A stretch of DNA of 64,000 nucleotides from Pleurocapsa minor HA4230-MV1 (GTDB lineage: Bacteria > Cyanobacteriota > Cyanobacteriia > Cyanobacteriales > Xenococcaceae). Numbering within the stretch: position 1 is the stretch's first letter; every line of letters begins with the position of its first letter. The stretch is from positions 96,168-160,167 of the forward strand of contig JAHHHZ010000022.1 in assembly GCA_019359095.1 (NCBI GenBank), read 5' to 3'. The notes beneath the pieces were generated by a model that was not told the DNA's origin, did not search any database, and saw nothing but the letters and a program-made list of their open reading frames with translations. Below are positions 24,881 through 32,791 of this stretch, piece after piece. Made by a program: the position numbers and the translations under genes.

Positions 24881-27346
24881 ATGGATATTAATAATCGTAC
24901 TGCTCAAGATAAGCTTGTTCATATTCTTGAAGTAATAACTGGATTGAGCTTGTGTGAAGAAAATGTTATTCCGTCTGTGAGTTTGATCACAGCTTTAGGT
25001 ATAGCTTTAGTGAAAATTAACTCTGTATCAAAATCAAACGAAAAACAATATTTGCAAGAACATTTATACAATTTTAGTAATATTTTTAGCCTGACTAGAC
25101 AATTGACGGATTTAATAATTGAATATATTCACGAGTCTGAAATAGAAACAATAAATAACAAGTTTACAGTTATCGAACAATATTTAACTAAGTCACAAAA
25201 GTTTTTATTAATTACGTATATTCATAGCGTATCTACAATCAATAACCAAAAAAATATTAAAGATATTGCAGAATTACTCAAAATACAAAATACCTATTTA
25301 CAGACTATAGAAAGTATATTTTTTGAAAAAAACAATTGCAATTTAGAAGCCTCAAAGGTAGTAAAAGAATTACTTAATCCAGTAAATTTTGAATATTTAG
25401 ACATTGCAGTGTCTAATGTAGCTAAAGATATGTTGGCTGTTTTAGAAAATACTCCTGAACAGCAAAAAGAGATAGAAACTACCGCAACATCTTATGAATA
25501 TCTACGACAATATCAGCAATCATGTAAACAGCTAAACAACTATTGCTATGAGCTTCATCAAATTATGGATGAATATCATGAAAATAATTTAATTCCTGAT
25601 ACATTTCTTACACAAATCAGTGCCATATCCCATCAATTACAATCCCCAAGTTTTCGGGTTGCAGTCGTCGGAGAGTTTAGCCAAGGTAAATCGACTCTAT
25701 TAAATGCCTTACTAAAAGAGGAAATACAACCCGTAAGAGCAATTCCCTGTAGCGGTACGGTAACAATATTAAAATATGGTCAACAAAAACGAGTAATCTG
25801 TCGCTATAAAGACGGTAGAGAAGAAGAAATTCCTTTAGAGCAATACCATGAAAAAGCAGCTATCTCTGAAGCCGCAGCATTAGATGGAGTTAGTGACGAA
25901 TTAACTACATCGCAAATAAAAGAAATTGTTTTTGAACATCCTAATTTAGAATTATGTCGTCATGGAGTTGAAATAGTTGATTCTCCTGGTTTAAATGAAC
26001 ATCCCGAAAGAAGTGCAATTACGGAACAATTAATTAAGGATACCGATGCAGTAATCTTTTTAACTAATGCTTCTCGTTTATTAACTCAGGGAGAAAGGGA
26101 ATTAATTAGCGAGTTAAAAACAAAACTTAACGATGGAGATAATAGTAAAGCTGCTGGTAATTTATTTATCGTTGTGAATTTTATGGATTTGCTGCGCCAA
26201 GAAACAGATAGAGCAAGTGTTAAAGAAAGAATAGAAAGATTTGCTTATAACAATAATCCAATCATCACAGGTGACAATCGAATTCATTTTATTTCTGCTC
26301 AAGCTGCTTTAGATGCCATAAAAGAAGGTTATGAAGATAAATATCTCAACTCATTTAACAGTTTAACTGAATCTATCGAGACTTTTCTAACTAGTGAAAT
26401 AGGCTCAATCAAACTAAACCAGAATGTTAATAAAGTAAAAGATCTAATCCTATCATTCCAAGAGCAACAACAAGAAGATAAACAAGATGTTTTAGAACAA
26501 ATAGGGGTTGTAAGCTCTTGGGATGTAGAGCTATATCAATACGTAATATACTTAAAAGAAGAAGCTATTAATGAAACAATTGATTCATGGAATGAGTGGG
26601 TGGAAGAATTAGCCGATAGAATTTATCAAGAAAGCGAAACATGGACATCTACTCACGAAGATCAAACGAAAATACTAAAATTCTTTTCTGAAAAATTTCA
26701 TAATGCTTTAATAAATGAATTAAACAATTGGCTAAAACATATAATACAAAAATCAATTTTAAAAAGTAAGCTTGAATTAATAGATTCAGAAATAGAGTCA
26801 ATCATAGAAGCCTTAGAGGATTTATTTGAGAATTTTGATAATCAAGTAGGAGTGAATATTAAACATCAGCTTGAATCATTCATTTCTCAACAACAAATTA
26901 GTTTAAATATAAATATTAGTAATATTGATGATAATAATGGTAATGGAGTGGGTTTTGGTTTGGGATTAAGTGGGGCAGGTTTAGTTGGTTTAGGTTTATT
27001 AGCTTTTACAGGAATTGGATTAATCCCAATTACATTAACTGCTTTAGGTAGTGGTTTTGGCTTAGGAGCATTATTTGGTGAAAGTAAACAGGATAAAATC
27101 AAGCGAATTATCTTGGAAAAAGGTTTTGAACAATTTTATGAATCTCAACAAGAAACCTTCGATAAAATATCAGAGGAAATAACTTTAGTTTTTGAAAACA
27201 AAATAAAACTATCTAGTCAAATAATTAAGGAAGCAATTTTGATTCTAGAAAATTTAATTGAAAGACAAGATAATTTATCTCAAAATCAACAAAAAATTAG
27301 TAATATCTCCTCTAAAATTAATGCTTTAATGGTACAAAGTAAATAA
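24881..27346 (+). CDS. dynamin-like GTPase with a membrane paddle
   Basis: About 821 residues from the ATG at 24881 (a TTG at 24866 would add five). Residues about 1-160 are helical and may be TerB-like. The GTPase domain has G1 GEFSQGKST near residue 265, G3 'EIVDSPGLNE' near 368 and G4 'VVNFMD', a departure from TKxD. After it comes a long helical bundle. Around residues 685-735 a glycine-rich hydrophobic stretch (GLVGLGLLAFTGIGLIPITL) looks like the membrane-insertion paddle of bacterial dynamin-like proteins. Such proteins remodel membranes, and some take part in stress or phage responses. The gene is more AT-rich than the pigment genes and may be acquired. Confidence 0.85.
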   Translation: MDINNRTAQDKLVHILEVITGLSLCEENVIPSVSLITALGIALVKINSVSKSNEKQYLQEHLYNFSNIFSLTRQLTDLIIEYIHESEIETINNKFTVIEQYLTKSQKFLLITYIHSVSTINNQKNIKDIAELLKIQNTYLQTIESIFFEKNNCNLEASKVVKELLNPVNFEYLDIAVSNVAKDMLAVLENTPEQQKEIETTATSYEYLRQYQQSCKQLNNYCYELHQIMDEYHENNLIPDTFLTQISAISHQLQSPSFRVAVVGEFSQGKSTLLNALLKEEIQPVRAIPCSGTVTILKYGQQKRVICRYKDGREEEIPLEQYHEKAAISEAAALDGVSDELTTSQIKEIVFEHPNLELCRHGVEIVDSPGLNEHPERSAITEQLIKDTDAVIFLTNASRLLTQGERELISELKTKLNDGDNSKAAGNLFIVVNFMDLLRQETDRASVKERIERFAYNNNPIITGDNRIHFISAQAALDAIKEGYEDKYLNSFNSLTESIETFLTSEIGSIKLNQNVNKVKDLILSFQEQQQEDKQDVLEQIGVVSSWDVELYQYVIYLKEEAINETIDSWNEWVEELADRIYQESETWTSTHEDQTKILKFFSEKFHNALINELNNWLKHIIQKSILKSKLELIDSEIESIIEALEDLFENFDNQVGVNIKHQLESFISQQQISLNINISNIDDNNGNGVGFGLGLSGAGLVGLGLLAFTGIGLIPITLTALGSGFGLGALFGESKQDKIKRIILEKGFEQFYESQQETFDKISEEITLVFENKIKLSSQIIKEAILILENLIERQDNLSQNQQKISNISSKINALMVQSK

Positions 27347-27578
27347 TAAACATATTTCTTAAACAATTAAGATATTCTAAATTAAGAGTTAATTTGTTAG
27401 AAGTACAAAAATGGAAATGTAAAAGAGCGCGATCGCATCTTTTGAGACTCTTATTCGACTAAAGATTATTATCCCCAAGTTAAAGAAATCTGTTTAAATA
27501 TGTACTTAAATGGTCTAGGGTTGTGGGCTAGTTAAAAACTATTAGCATGATTACAAACCTAGTATTAACTTCAAATCA

Positions 27579-28442
27579 ATGTGGACAGAGATTGCTCAAG
27601 CTATTAGTCGAGAAACAGAACAAGAATTTGCGATCGCCAATACTAAATCTGTCAGTGGTGGCTGTATTAACCAAGGTTATCGAGTCAGCAGTAAAGATAG
27701 AACCTATTTTGTTAAGTTAAACGATGTGTCTAAAGTGGAGATGTTTGCAGCAGAAGCTTTGGGTTTAAAGCAAATGTATGCTACTAAGACAATTACTGTG
27801 CCACAACCAGTTTGCTGGGGAACAGCAGCTAATTCTAGCTATCTTGTACTGCAATGGCTAGATTTAGGAAGTGGCAGCAATCAAAGCTGGGCAGAAATGG
27901 GACGACAGTTAGCAGCGATGCACCGAGTAGGAACGAGTCAAGACTTTGGCTGGGAACTAAATAATACGATTGGCTCAACACCTCAGATTAATACCTGGAT
28001 GGATAATTGGGCAGATTTTTTTGCCGAACAGCGGATTGGGTATCAATTAAAGCTGGCTAAACGTCGTGGGGGTAATTTTCCTGAGTCGAATCGCGTAGTC
28101 GATCTAGTTAGAAATAAACTTGCCGAGTGGCAGCCTCCAGTTTCCTTAGTTCATGGCGATCTTTGGTCAGGTAATGCAGCAATTAGTAGCGATGGCGCAC
28201 CGATAATTTTAGATCCTGCAACTTATTATGGCGATCGCGAAACGGATCTGGCAATGACGGAACTATTTGGTGGCTTTCCAACTGCTTTTTACCAAGGTTA
28301 TAACGAAGCTTGGCAATTAGACAGTGGCTATGGGCAAAGAAAAAGTATTTATAATCTATATCACGTTCTAAACCACTTCAATTTGTTTGGCGGTGGATAT
28401 GCTAATCAGGCTCAAACAATCATTCAACGATTAATTCCCTAA
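27579..28442 (+). CDS. fructosamine kinase family protein
   Basis: A 287-residue protein of the fructosamine/ketosamine-3-kinase family, which phosphorylates sugar adducts on glycated amines so that they fall off (deglycation). Kinase-fold motifs are 'YFVKLND' (ATP lysine), 'LVHGDLWSGN' (catalytic aspartate loop) and 'ILDPATYYGDRETDLAMTEL' (metal-binding aspartate). Length and motifs are complete. It stands alone, with a HIP1-rich spacer downstream. Confidence 0.92.
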   Translation: MWTEIAQAISRETEQEFAIANTKSVSGGCINQGYRVSSKDRTYFVKLNDVSKVEMFAAEALGLKQMYATKTITVPQPVCWGTAANSSYLVLQWLDLGSGSNQSWAEMGRQLAAMHRVGTSQDFGWELNNTIGSTPQINTWMDNWADFFAEQRIGYQLKLAKRRGGNFPESNRVVDLVRNKLAEWQPPVSLVHGDLWSGNAAISSDGAPIILDPATYYGDRETDLAMTELFGGFPTAFYQGYNEAWQLDSGYGQRKSIYNLYHVLNHFNLFGGGYANQAQTIIQRLIP

Positions 28443-28482
28443 GACATCAAATAAAAGCGATCGCGAACTAACCCATAGTACA

Positions 28483-28761
28483 GTGACAGGAAACTATAAC
28501 CATGTTTACAGACCAATTACAGCAGGTAAAGAACCAGATCACAGTTTTAGTTTTGAAATAGAAAAAAAAATACCCGATCTGGCAATAGAAGTAGTTTTTA
28601 GTAGCGGTAGTGTTCGAGATTTGTCAAAGTATAAATATTTAGGAGTTAGTGAAGTTTGGTTCTGGCAAAACGAAGAGATAAAATTTTATCAGTTAGTCGA
28701 TTCACAATACGTAGAAATTGAAATCAGCTCTCAATACTTCTCGTTTAAGCTTTGTTATTGA
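28483..28761 (+). pseudogene. Uma2-family remnant, N-terminally truncated
   Basis: A 92-codon frame with only the C-terminal half of a Uma2/DUF820 protein: 'IPDLAIEVVFSSGSVRDLSK' and 'YLGVSEVWFWQNEEIKFYQL'. The N-terminal half found in the intact copy at 540-1178 is missing, and the GTG start gives a non-family leader. The last 17 bp of its coding end occur again as a perfect inverted copy at 28860-28876, which suggests a rearrangement at this site. Confidence 0.75.
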
Positions 28762-28876
28762 TTAGTTAAGTAGTAGGTAGTAGGTAGTGAATAGTAGGTA
28801 GGGTTACTTGTTACTCGTTACTCGTTACTTTTCTAGCCTCATAGATTAATCCGCATTTGTTAAACGAGAAGTATTG
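28732..28876. repeat. 17-bp perfect inverted repeats around a heptamer-rich spacer
   Basis: Arms 28732-28748 and 28860-28876 are exact reverse complements. The 111-bp spacer contains 7-bp repeats of two kinds, AGTAGGT (about 28770-28800) and TTACTCG (about 28806-28830). The left arm overlaps the 3' end of the Uma2 remnant. Confidence 0.8.
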
Positions 28877-29022
28877 AATCAGCTCTTGTTTGCCCAAATT
28901 ATCTTCCGCATTTTTAATTGAGTTTATTAATCGAGGGCTGGGAGAAAGCCCCTTAACGATTGAAAGTGATTTTACTCAGCAATTACACTAAACAACATAT
29001 ATTAAACTAAGGAGCAAGAATT

Positions 29023-29466
29023 ATGCCTATTTTAGAAATCACTGAAAAACTATTAGCAGCAAAAAAAGCCAAGGGTATTACCTTTGAAGATTTAGGAAAA
29101 GTAGTGGGACGAGACGAAACCTGGGTTGCATCGGTTATTTATCGTCAAGCCAGTGCCGACATGGACGAAGCCAACAAAATTGTAACTACTTTGGGTTTAC
29201 CAGAATCAATGGCTGAACCTCTAACTATTCCACCCCTAAAAGGTTCTCTTGAACCACAAATTCCCACCGATCCTTTAATTTATCGTTTCTATGAAATAAT
29301 GCAGGTATACGGAATGCCTATCAAAGCAGTAATCCATGAAAAGTTTGGCGATGGGATCATGAGTGCCATTGACTTTTCTGTAGAAGTAGAAAAAGTTGAA
29401 GATCCCAAAGGCGATCGCGTACAAATAGTTATGTGTGGAAAGTTTTTACCTTATAAGAAATGGTAA
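29023..29466 (+). CDS. cynS: CynS, cyanate hydratase (cyanase)
   Basis: The 147-residue cyanase that converts cyanate and bicarbonate to ammonia and carbon dioxide. The N-terminal helical DNA-binding-like domain ('[20 protein letters not shown]') and the C-terminal catalytic domain are present, with the active-site Arg in '[12 protein letters not shown]', the Glu in '[19 protein letters not shown]' and the Ser in the same segment. It has the ribosome-binding site AAGGAG. There are no cyanate transporter genes (cynABD) next to it, so the enzyme may act on internally formed cyanate. I saw no clear NtcA site upstream. Confidence 0.95.
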   Translation: MPILEITEKLLAAKKAKGITFEDLGKVVGRDETWVASVIYRQASADMDEANKIVTTLGLPESMAEPLTIPPLKGSLEPQIPTDPLIYRFYEIMQVYGMPIKAVIHEKFGDGIMSAIDFSVEVEKVEDPKGDRVQIVMCGKFLPYKKW

Positions 29467-29482
29467 TTATAGCCGTAAATAG

Positions 29483-29516
29483 AAATAGGAAATAGGAAAT
29501 AGGAAATAGGAAATAG
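29483..29516. repeat. heptamer tandem repeat (AATAGGA type, about 4-5 copies)
   Basis: A run of 7-bp units starts 17 bp after the cynS stop codon. Confidence 0.85.
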
Positions 29517-29560
29517 TATTTCAAAGATGTCCTAACATTGTTCCGTAGGGCTATAGATGA

Positions 29561-29617
29561 GCGATCGCTCTTTTGCCTGGAGGAGATGTTAGCGAAGTTA
29601 GTGCATACTTTGATTAA
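29561..29617 (+). pseudogene. fragment of an allophycocyanin alpha (apcA-like) gene
   Basis: Eighteen codons plus a stop read 'AIALLPGGDVSEVSAYFD'. This nearly repeats the C-terminal coding stretch of the intact apcA-like gene at 36644-36700 ('[18 protein letters not shown]'), including long runs of identical nucleotides. The rest of the gene is missing, so this is a relic of a second copy or a partial duplication. Confidence 0.75.
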
Positions 29618-29770
29618 GATTTCTATGTAAAGATTTAGCTTGTTCTAGAACAATACAAACAATTTATACGTTGTTCAACCCTTTGCTTAAACACAATCTT
29701 AAATAGTAGAGTGCCATAGTGATATTTGTTAGCAATTGTTAACAGATTACACAAAACTAGGTAACAATAA

Positions 29771-30172
29771 ATGGCTGATATCGTAGATACCGCAATTAAT
29801 GCTGGTTCATTTGAAACTCTAGTTGCTGCCGTTAAAGCTGCTGGTTTAGTAGACACTCTCAAAGGTAAAGGTCCATTTACCCTCTTTGCACCCACCGATG
29901 ACGCATTTGCCAAGCTTCCTAAAGGCACAGTAGATAAATTACTCAAGGATGTTCCTCAACTAAAAAAGATATTAACCTATCATGTTGTTTCAGGCAAGGT
30001 CATGGCAGCAGACGTGTCTAAAATGAAGTCGGCTAAAACAGTTGAAGGTTCAGAAGTAAAAATTGATGCTAGTAAAGGTGTCAAAGTAAATGATGCCACT
30101 GTTTCCAAAGCTGATGTGGCGGCTGATAACGGCGTGATCCATATCATTGACACAGTGTTAATGCCTGGGTAA
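29771..30172 (+). CDS. fasciclin (FAS1) domain protein
   Basis: A 133-residue protein that is a single FAS1 domain. The H1 box '[17 protein letters not shown]' and the H2 region '[20 protein letters not shown]' followed by 'IDTVLMPG' are complete. FAS1 domains mediate adhesion or surface interactions. There is no signal peptide here, as in several cyanobacterial single-domain copies, so its location is unclear. Heptamer repeats and a hairpin follow. Confidence 0.92.
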   Translation: MADIVDTAINAGSFETLVAAVKAAGLVDTLKGKGPFTLFAPTDDAFAKLPKGTVDKLLKDVPQLKKILTYHVVSGKVMAADVSKMKSAKTVEGSEVKIDASKGVKVNDATVSKADVAADNGVIHIIDTVLMPG

Positions 30173-30183
30173 AGGGCTTCGCC

Positions 30184-30219
30184 CTAGCTTTTAGCTTTTA
30201 GCTTTTAGCTCTTAGCTCA
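30184..30219. repeat. heptamer tandem repeat (AGCTTTT/AGCTCTT)
   Basis: About five 7-bp units lie 12 bp after the fasciclin gene stop, the same unit type as the 21-copy array at 31354. Confidence 0.85.
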
Positions 30220-30283
30220 ATCAGAAAAATCTAAAAGCTTTTTTTGGTAAGCAAGAACAAGGCATATCTAGATAAGTAACCGA

Positions 30284-30324
30284 TGGTGGAGTAGTGATCT
30301 TAACAGTAAGTCGTTACTCCACCA
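30284..30324. promoter_or_regulatory. 10-bp perfect inverted repeat upstream of the NblA-like gene
   Basis: TGGTGGAGTA (30284-30293) and TACTCCACCA (30315-30324) are exact reverse complements with a 21-nt loop, about 88 bp before the small gene at 30412. It could end the fasciclin transcript or control the small gene. Confidence 0.5.
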
Positions 30325-30411
30325 ATTTTGCCCAATATATACACATACAATTACTTCAATCTAAAATATTAAAGAACATGAGATAGATATTTTTTAAACA
30401 AGGTACAAACC

Positions 30412-30591
30412 ATGAATAATTCGCTTAACAATTTACCTTTGGAAAAACAGTTGACACATTATGATTTTTGTCTAGCAATTCAAAATATTAACGATCTCAA
30501 TGAATTAAAACATCAAGTATGTGAAATGCATTTGCTTTATTTGCGACAGCAGGAGGTATTTATTCGGATCGCAAAAAGCAGTGTAAATTAA
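30412..30591 (+). CDS. 59-residue protein, possible NblA/Ycf18-like
   Basis: A short open frame with a plausible ribosome-binding site (AAGG, 12 bp upstream). The protein 'NNLPLEKQLTHYDFCLAIQN', followed after 20 residues by 'LLYLRQQEVFIRIAK', can be laid over the NblA/Ycf18 pattern without gaps (L-x-L-E at the start, helix-turn-helix, a hydrophobic/basic final helix). It has the right size. NblA proteins guide phycobilisomes to Clp protease during starvation. Identity is low, so this is a suggestion only. It could be an unrelated small helical protein. Confidence 0.45.
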   Translation: MNNSLNNLPLEKQLTHYDFCLAIQNINDLNELKHQVCEMHLLYLRQQEVFIRIAKSSVN

Positions 30592-30893
30592 ATCTAGCGA
30601 TTGATCTTATATTAACGTCAATGAAAATCTAATTTAATCAACTTCTGACTAAAACTTTTGGGAAAACAAAATCAATTTTGACAAGACTAAAATAGTAAGA
30701 TTGTCAAATTTTACAACAATAATTTCTTGGAGCTAAAACTTATAAAAATTTATAAAAACAGTACAATAATAGCCTGAATTTACGGAACACTGATCGTCTA
30801 CATCTATTACTTTATTCTTTAAGATAATCAGAGCAAAAAATTATTAATTAGAGATAATTATACTTTTTAATTAAGCAGAAATTATTTAAAGTT
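30592..30893. other. 302-bp AT-rich gap
   Basis: I see no open frame, strong hairpin or repeat here. It presumably carries the promoter of the response-regulator gene. Confidence 0.4.
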
Positions 30894-31316
30894 ATGGTCA
30901 TGCCTCTAACTGTAATGTTGTATAAAAGCCGCTCTAGAACTGTTCCTTCTGTATTAGCCGTAGATGATAATTATGATAACCTATTTCTCCTCAGCTATAT
31001 TGTAGAAGCGTTAAATTGCAAATGCTATGGAGAAATTGACAGCACAAAGGTTGTGGATTTAGCGGTAGCTAAAATACCAGACCTAATTCTTCTAGATATA
31101 GTTATGCCTGGTATGTCTGGCTTTGAAGTTATAACTCAGCTTAAAGCAAATTTATTGACGCAGAATATTCCTGTAATCGCTGTAACAGGATTATCTAGTC
31201 TTTATTACCAAGAAAAAATTAGTAGTGCAGGATTTGAAGACTATATCTGCAAACCATTGATTCTTGACGAGTTTGAAGATAAACTAACCAAGTACTTAAA
31301 TCTCTGTCAAGTTTAA
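30894..31316 (+). CDS. single-domain response regulator
   Basis: A 140-residue protein consisting of a REC domain only. The acidic pair is in 'VLAVDDNYDN', the phospho-acceptor aspartate in 'PDLILLDIVMPGMSG', the conserved Thr in 'VIAVTGLSS' and the Lys in 'GFEDYICKPL'. There is no output domain, so it works as a phosphorelay or protein-interaction module. No histidine kinase is next to it. Heptamer repeats start 38 bp downstream. Confidence 0.92.
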   Translation: MVMPLTVMLYKSRSRTVPSVLAVDDNYDNLFLLSYIVEALNCKCYGEIDSTKVVDLAVAKIPDLILLDIVMPGMSGFEVITQLKANLLTQNIPVIAVTGLSSLYYQEKISSAGFEDYICKPLILDEFEDKLTKYLNLCQV

Positions 31317-31353
31317 GCAGTTAAAATTAAACAGAAGAAAGAAGGACATTAAA

Positions 31354-31500
31354 AGCTTTTAGCTCTTAGCTCTTAGCTTTTAGCTTTTAGCTCTTAGCTT
31401 TTAGCTTTTAGCTCTTAGCTTTTAGCTCTTAGCTCTTAGCTCTTAGCTCTTAGCTCTTAGCTCTTAGCTCTTAGCTTTTAGCTCTTAGCTCTTAGCTCTT
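31354..31500. repeat. heptamer tandem repeat (AGCTYTT x21)
   Basis: Twenty-one consecutive 7-bp units, AGCTTTT or AGCTCTT, fill 147 bp between the response regulator and the broken four-helix-bundle gene. It is the longest such array in the window. Confidence 0.95.
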
Positions 31501-31548
31501 TGAAGCACTATAGTACAATGTTAGTTAATATTATAATTACTTATTTAA

Positions 31549-31950
31549 ATGCAGGATTTTACCAAGCTCATAATATGGCAGAAAGCCCATAATTTTACTG
31601 TTAATTTATAGAAAATAACTGCTAATTTTCCAATTGAAGAAAGATACGGTCTAACCAATCAAATAAGACGAGCTTCAGTTTCGATAGAATCAAACATAAG
31701 TGAAGGCTGCGGACGAGATGGTGATTTCGGGCGGTCAACATTTGCGGGAAACCCACAAATTACGCCCTCAGAATTTAGCCGTTTTCTTAATATAGCTCAA
31801 GGTAGCGCCTATGAAGTAAAATGCCAAATATTAATTGCTAGAGATTTAGGATATATAGATTTTAATAAATCTCTGCTTTTAACAGATAAAATAGATGAAT
31901 TTTCTAGAATGATAAACTCTTTGAATCAAAAGCTAAAAGCTAAAAGCTAA
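31549..31950 (+). pseudogene. four-helix-bundle (23S rRNA IVS-type) protein gene, interrupted
   Basis: The frame encodes the family pattern 'MQDFTKLIIWQKAHNFTVNL', a TAG stop at codon 21 (31609-31611), then 'KITANFPIEERYGLTNQIRR', 'ASVSIESNISEGCGRDGD' and 'EFSRFLNIAQGSAYEVK'. The family normally has Tyr at the stop position. A 15-codon in-frame insertion (31727-31771) between 'GRDGD' and 'EFSRF' is a palindromic element. The last codons are made of an AGCT-type heptamer repeat. If translated at all, an internal start would be needed. The function of the family (variable-protein/retron and rRNA-intervening contexts) is unclear. Confidence 0.8.
31729..31767. repeat. small palindromic element inside the four-helix-bundle gene
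   Basis: The outer arms GGGCG / CGCCC (31729-31733, 31763-31767) enclose a 9-bp hairpin ATTTGCGGG / CCCACAAAT with one mismatch (31740-31748, 31752-31760). It is a multiple of three long with its flanks and leaves the frame open. Confidence 0.7.
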
Positions 31951-31957
31951 GAGCTAG

Positions 31958-31991
31958 TAAATTAGAACGAAGGTAATTTACATTAAGCGTA
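31958..31991. repeat. 34-bp dispersed repeat, copy 1
   Basis: It matches 36760-36793 in the same orientation with two differences. Both copies lie just after AGCT-type heptamers or related sequence downstream of a gene. Confidence 0.75.
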
Positions 31992-32032
31992 GTACATATT
32001 TTTGCCAAGCCAATTTTTCTACTTTATTTTTA

Positions 32033-32141
32033 GGCGTTGCTAGATCGATGTATACCACAAGGGTATATCCGAAGGTGTATGCTAAAGCATTTGCGGAGCT
32101 TATCCTTTAGGACTAGCTTCGCGTCGTCCTTTAGGACAATG
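32033..32141. repeat. dispersed repeat family B, copy 1
   Basis: A 109-bp element with internal palindromes (for example ATGCTAAAGCAT). The reverse complement recurs almost exactly at 37596-37704, and a short piece lies at 37470-37495. It shares the AGCTTCGCGTCG module with family A. Confidence 0.8.
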
Positions 32142-32640
32142 TGATTCGACTATTTCGCCATGCAAGCAAATCAACTAAAAAGCTAGAAGCTAATAGCTAG
32201 AAGCTAATAGCTATATGCGTAGCGGTATTATTTAGGACGTACAGATTACTCTTCAGTTACATACTTCAAAATTGTTTAAATTTAAATTTATTACTTGACT
32301 CATAAAACATAATTCCCTAAATTTCCTAGTTTATGATGTCCAAAAGTCTCTATTTAAAGTAGTATTTTGCAGCGCGTATTTAAGTAAATTTAAATTCTGA
32401 TTTTTATAAATTTAATTTAATCTTATCTAGTTTATTTCACTTTGTCTGAACGATATCGTACATAACAATGATTTAGGAAAAATTTAAACTTTTTAAGTTG
32501 GATAAATTTATCTATACTCTATATTTTACAAGGCTTAGAAAATTTTACTTATGCTCAAAATAATTAAATTGCAATTAATTGATTTTGTTTAGTTGTATAG
32601 TTTATTTCTAGAAAAAGCGTTATCATCTAAATTAATCAAT

Positions 32641-32724
32641 AAAAAATAAAAAATAAAAAATAAAAAATAAAAAATAAAAAATAAAAAATAAAAAATAAAA
32701 AATAAAAAATAAAAAATAAAAAAT
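32641..32724. repeat. heptamer tandem repeat (AAAAAAT x12)
   Basis: Twelve perfect copies of a 7-bp A-rich unit, ending 67 bp before the start codon of the NACHT gene, so within its likely promoter. Confidence 0.95.
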
Positions 32725-32791
32725 ATTCAGGTTTTAGAATCAAATTATCAAAATCAAATATCGCGAGAAAATTTGGGGAGGCTTTTTTCTC

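Larger units (their letters stand above)
31951..32791. other. 841-bp gap with repeats only
   Basis: No gene is visible. It holds a 34-bp direct repeat copy (31958-31991), the family B dispersed repeat (32033-32141), AGCTAGA/AGCTAAT heptamers (about 32176-32215), a very AT-rich stretch and the AAAAAAT x12 array (32641-32724) just ahead of the NACHT gene. Confidence 0.6.

Noticed and set aside
26887..27102. Minus-strand proline/lysine-rich frame opposite the GTPase membrane paddle
   Set aside because: It is the shadow of the glycine-rich coding stretch on the other strand and has no start signals of its own.
28931..28955. GGGCT...AGCCC as a terminator or riboswitch ahead of cynS
   Set aside because: The stem is only 5 bp with no T-run or recognisable aptamer features.
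31354..31500. CRISPR or coding repeat
   Set aside because: It is a simple 7-bp tandem array with stop-rich frames and no spacers.
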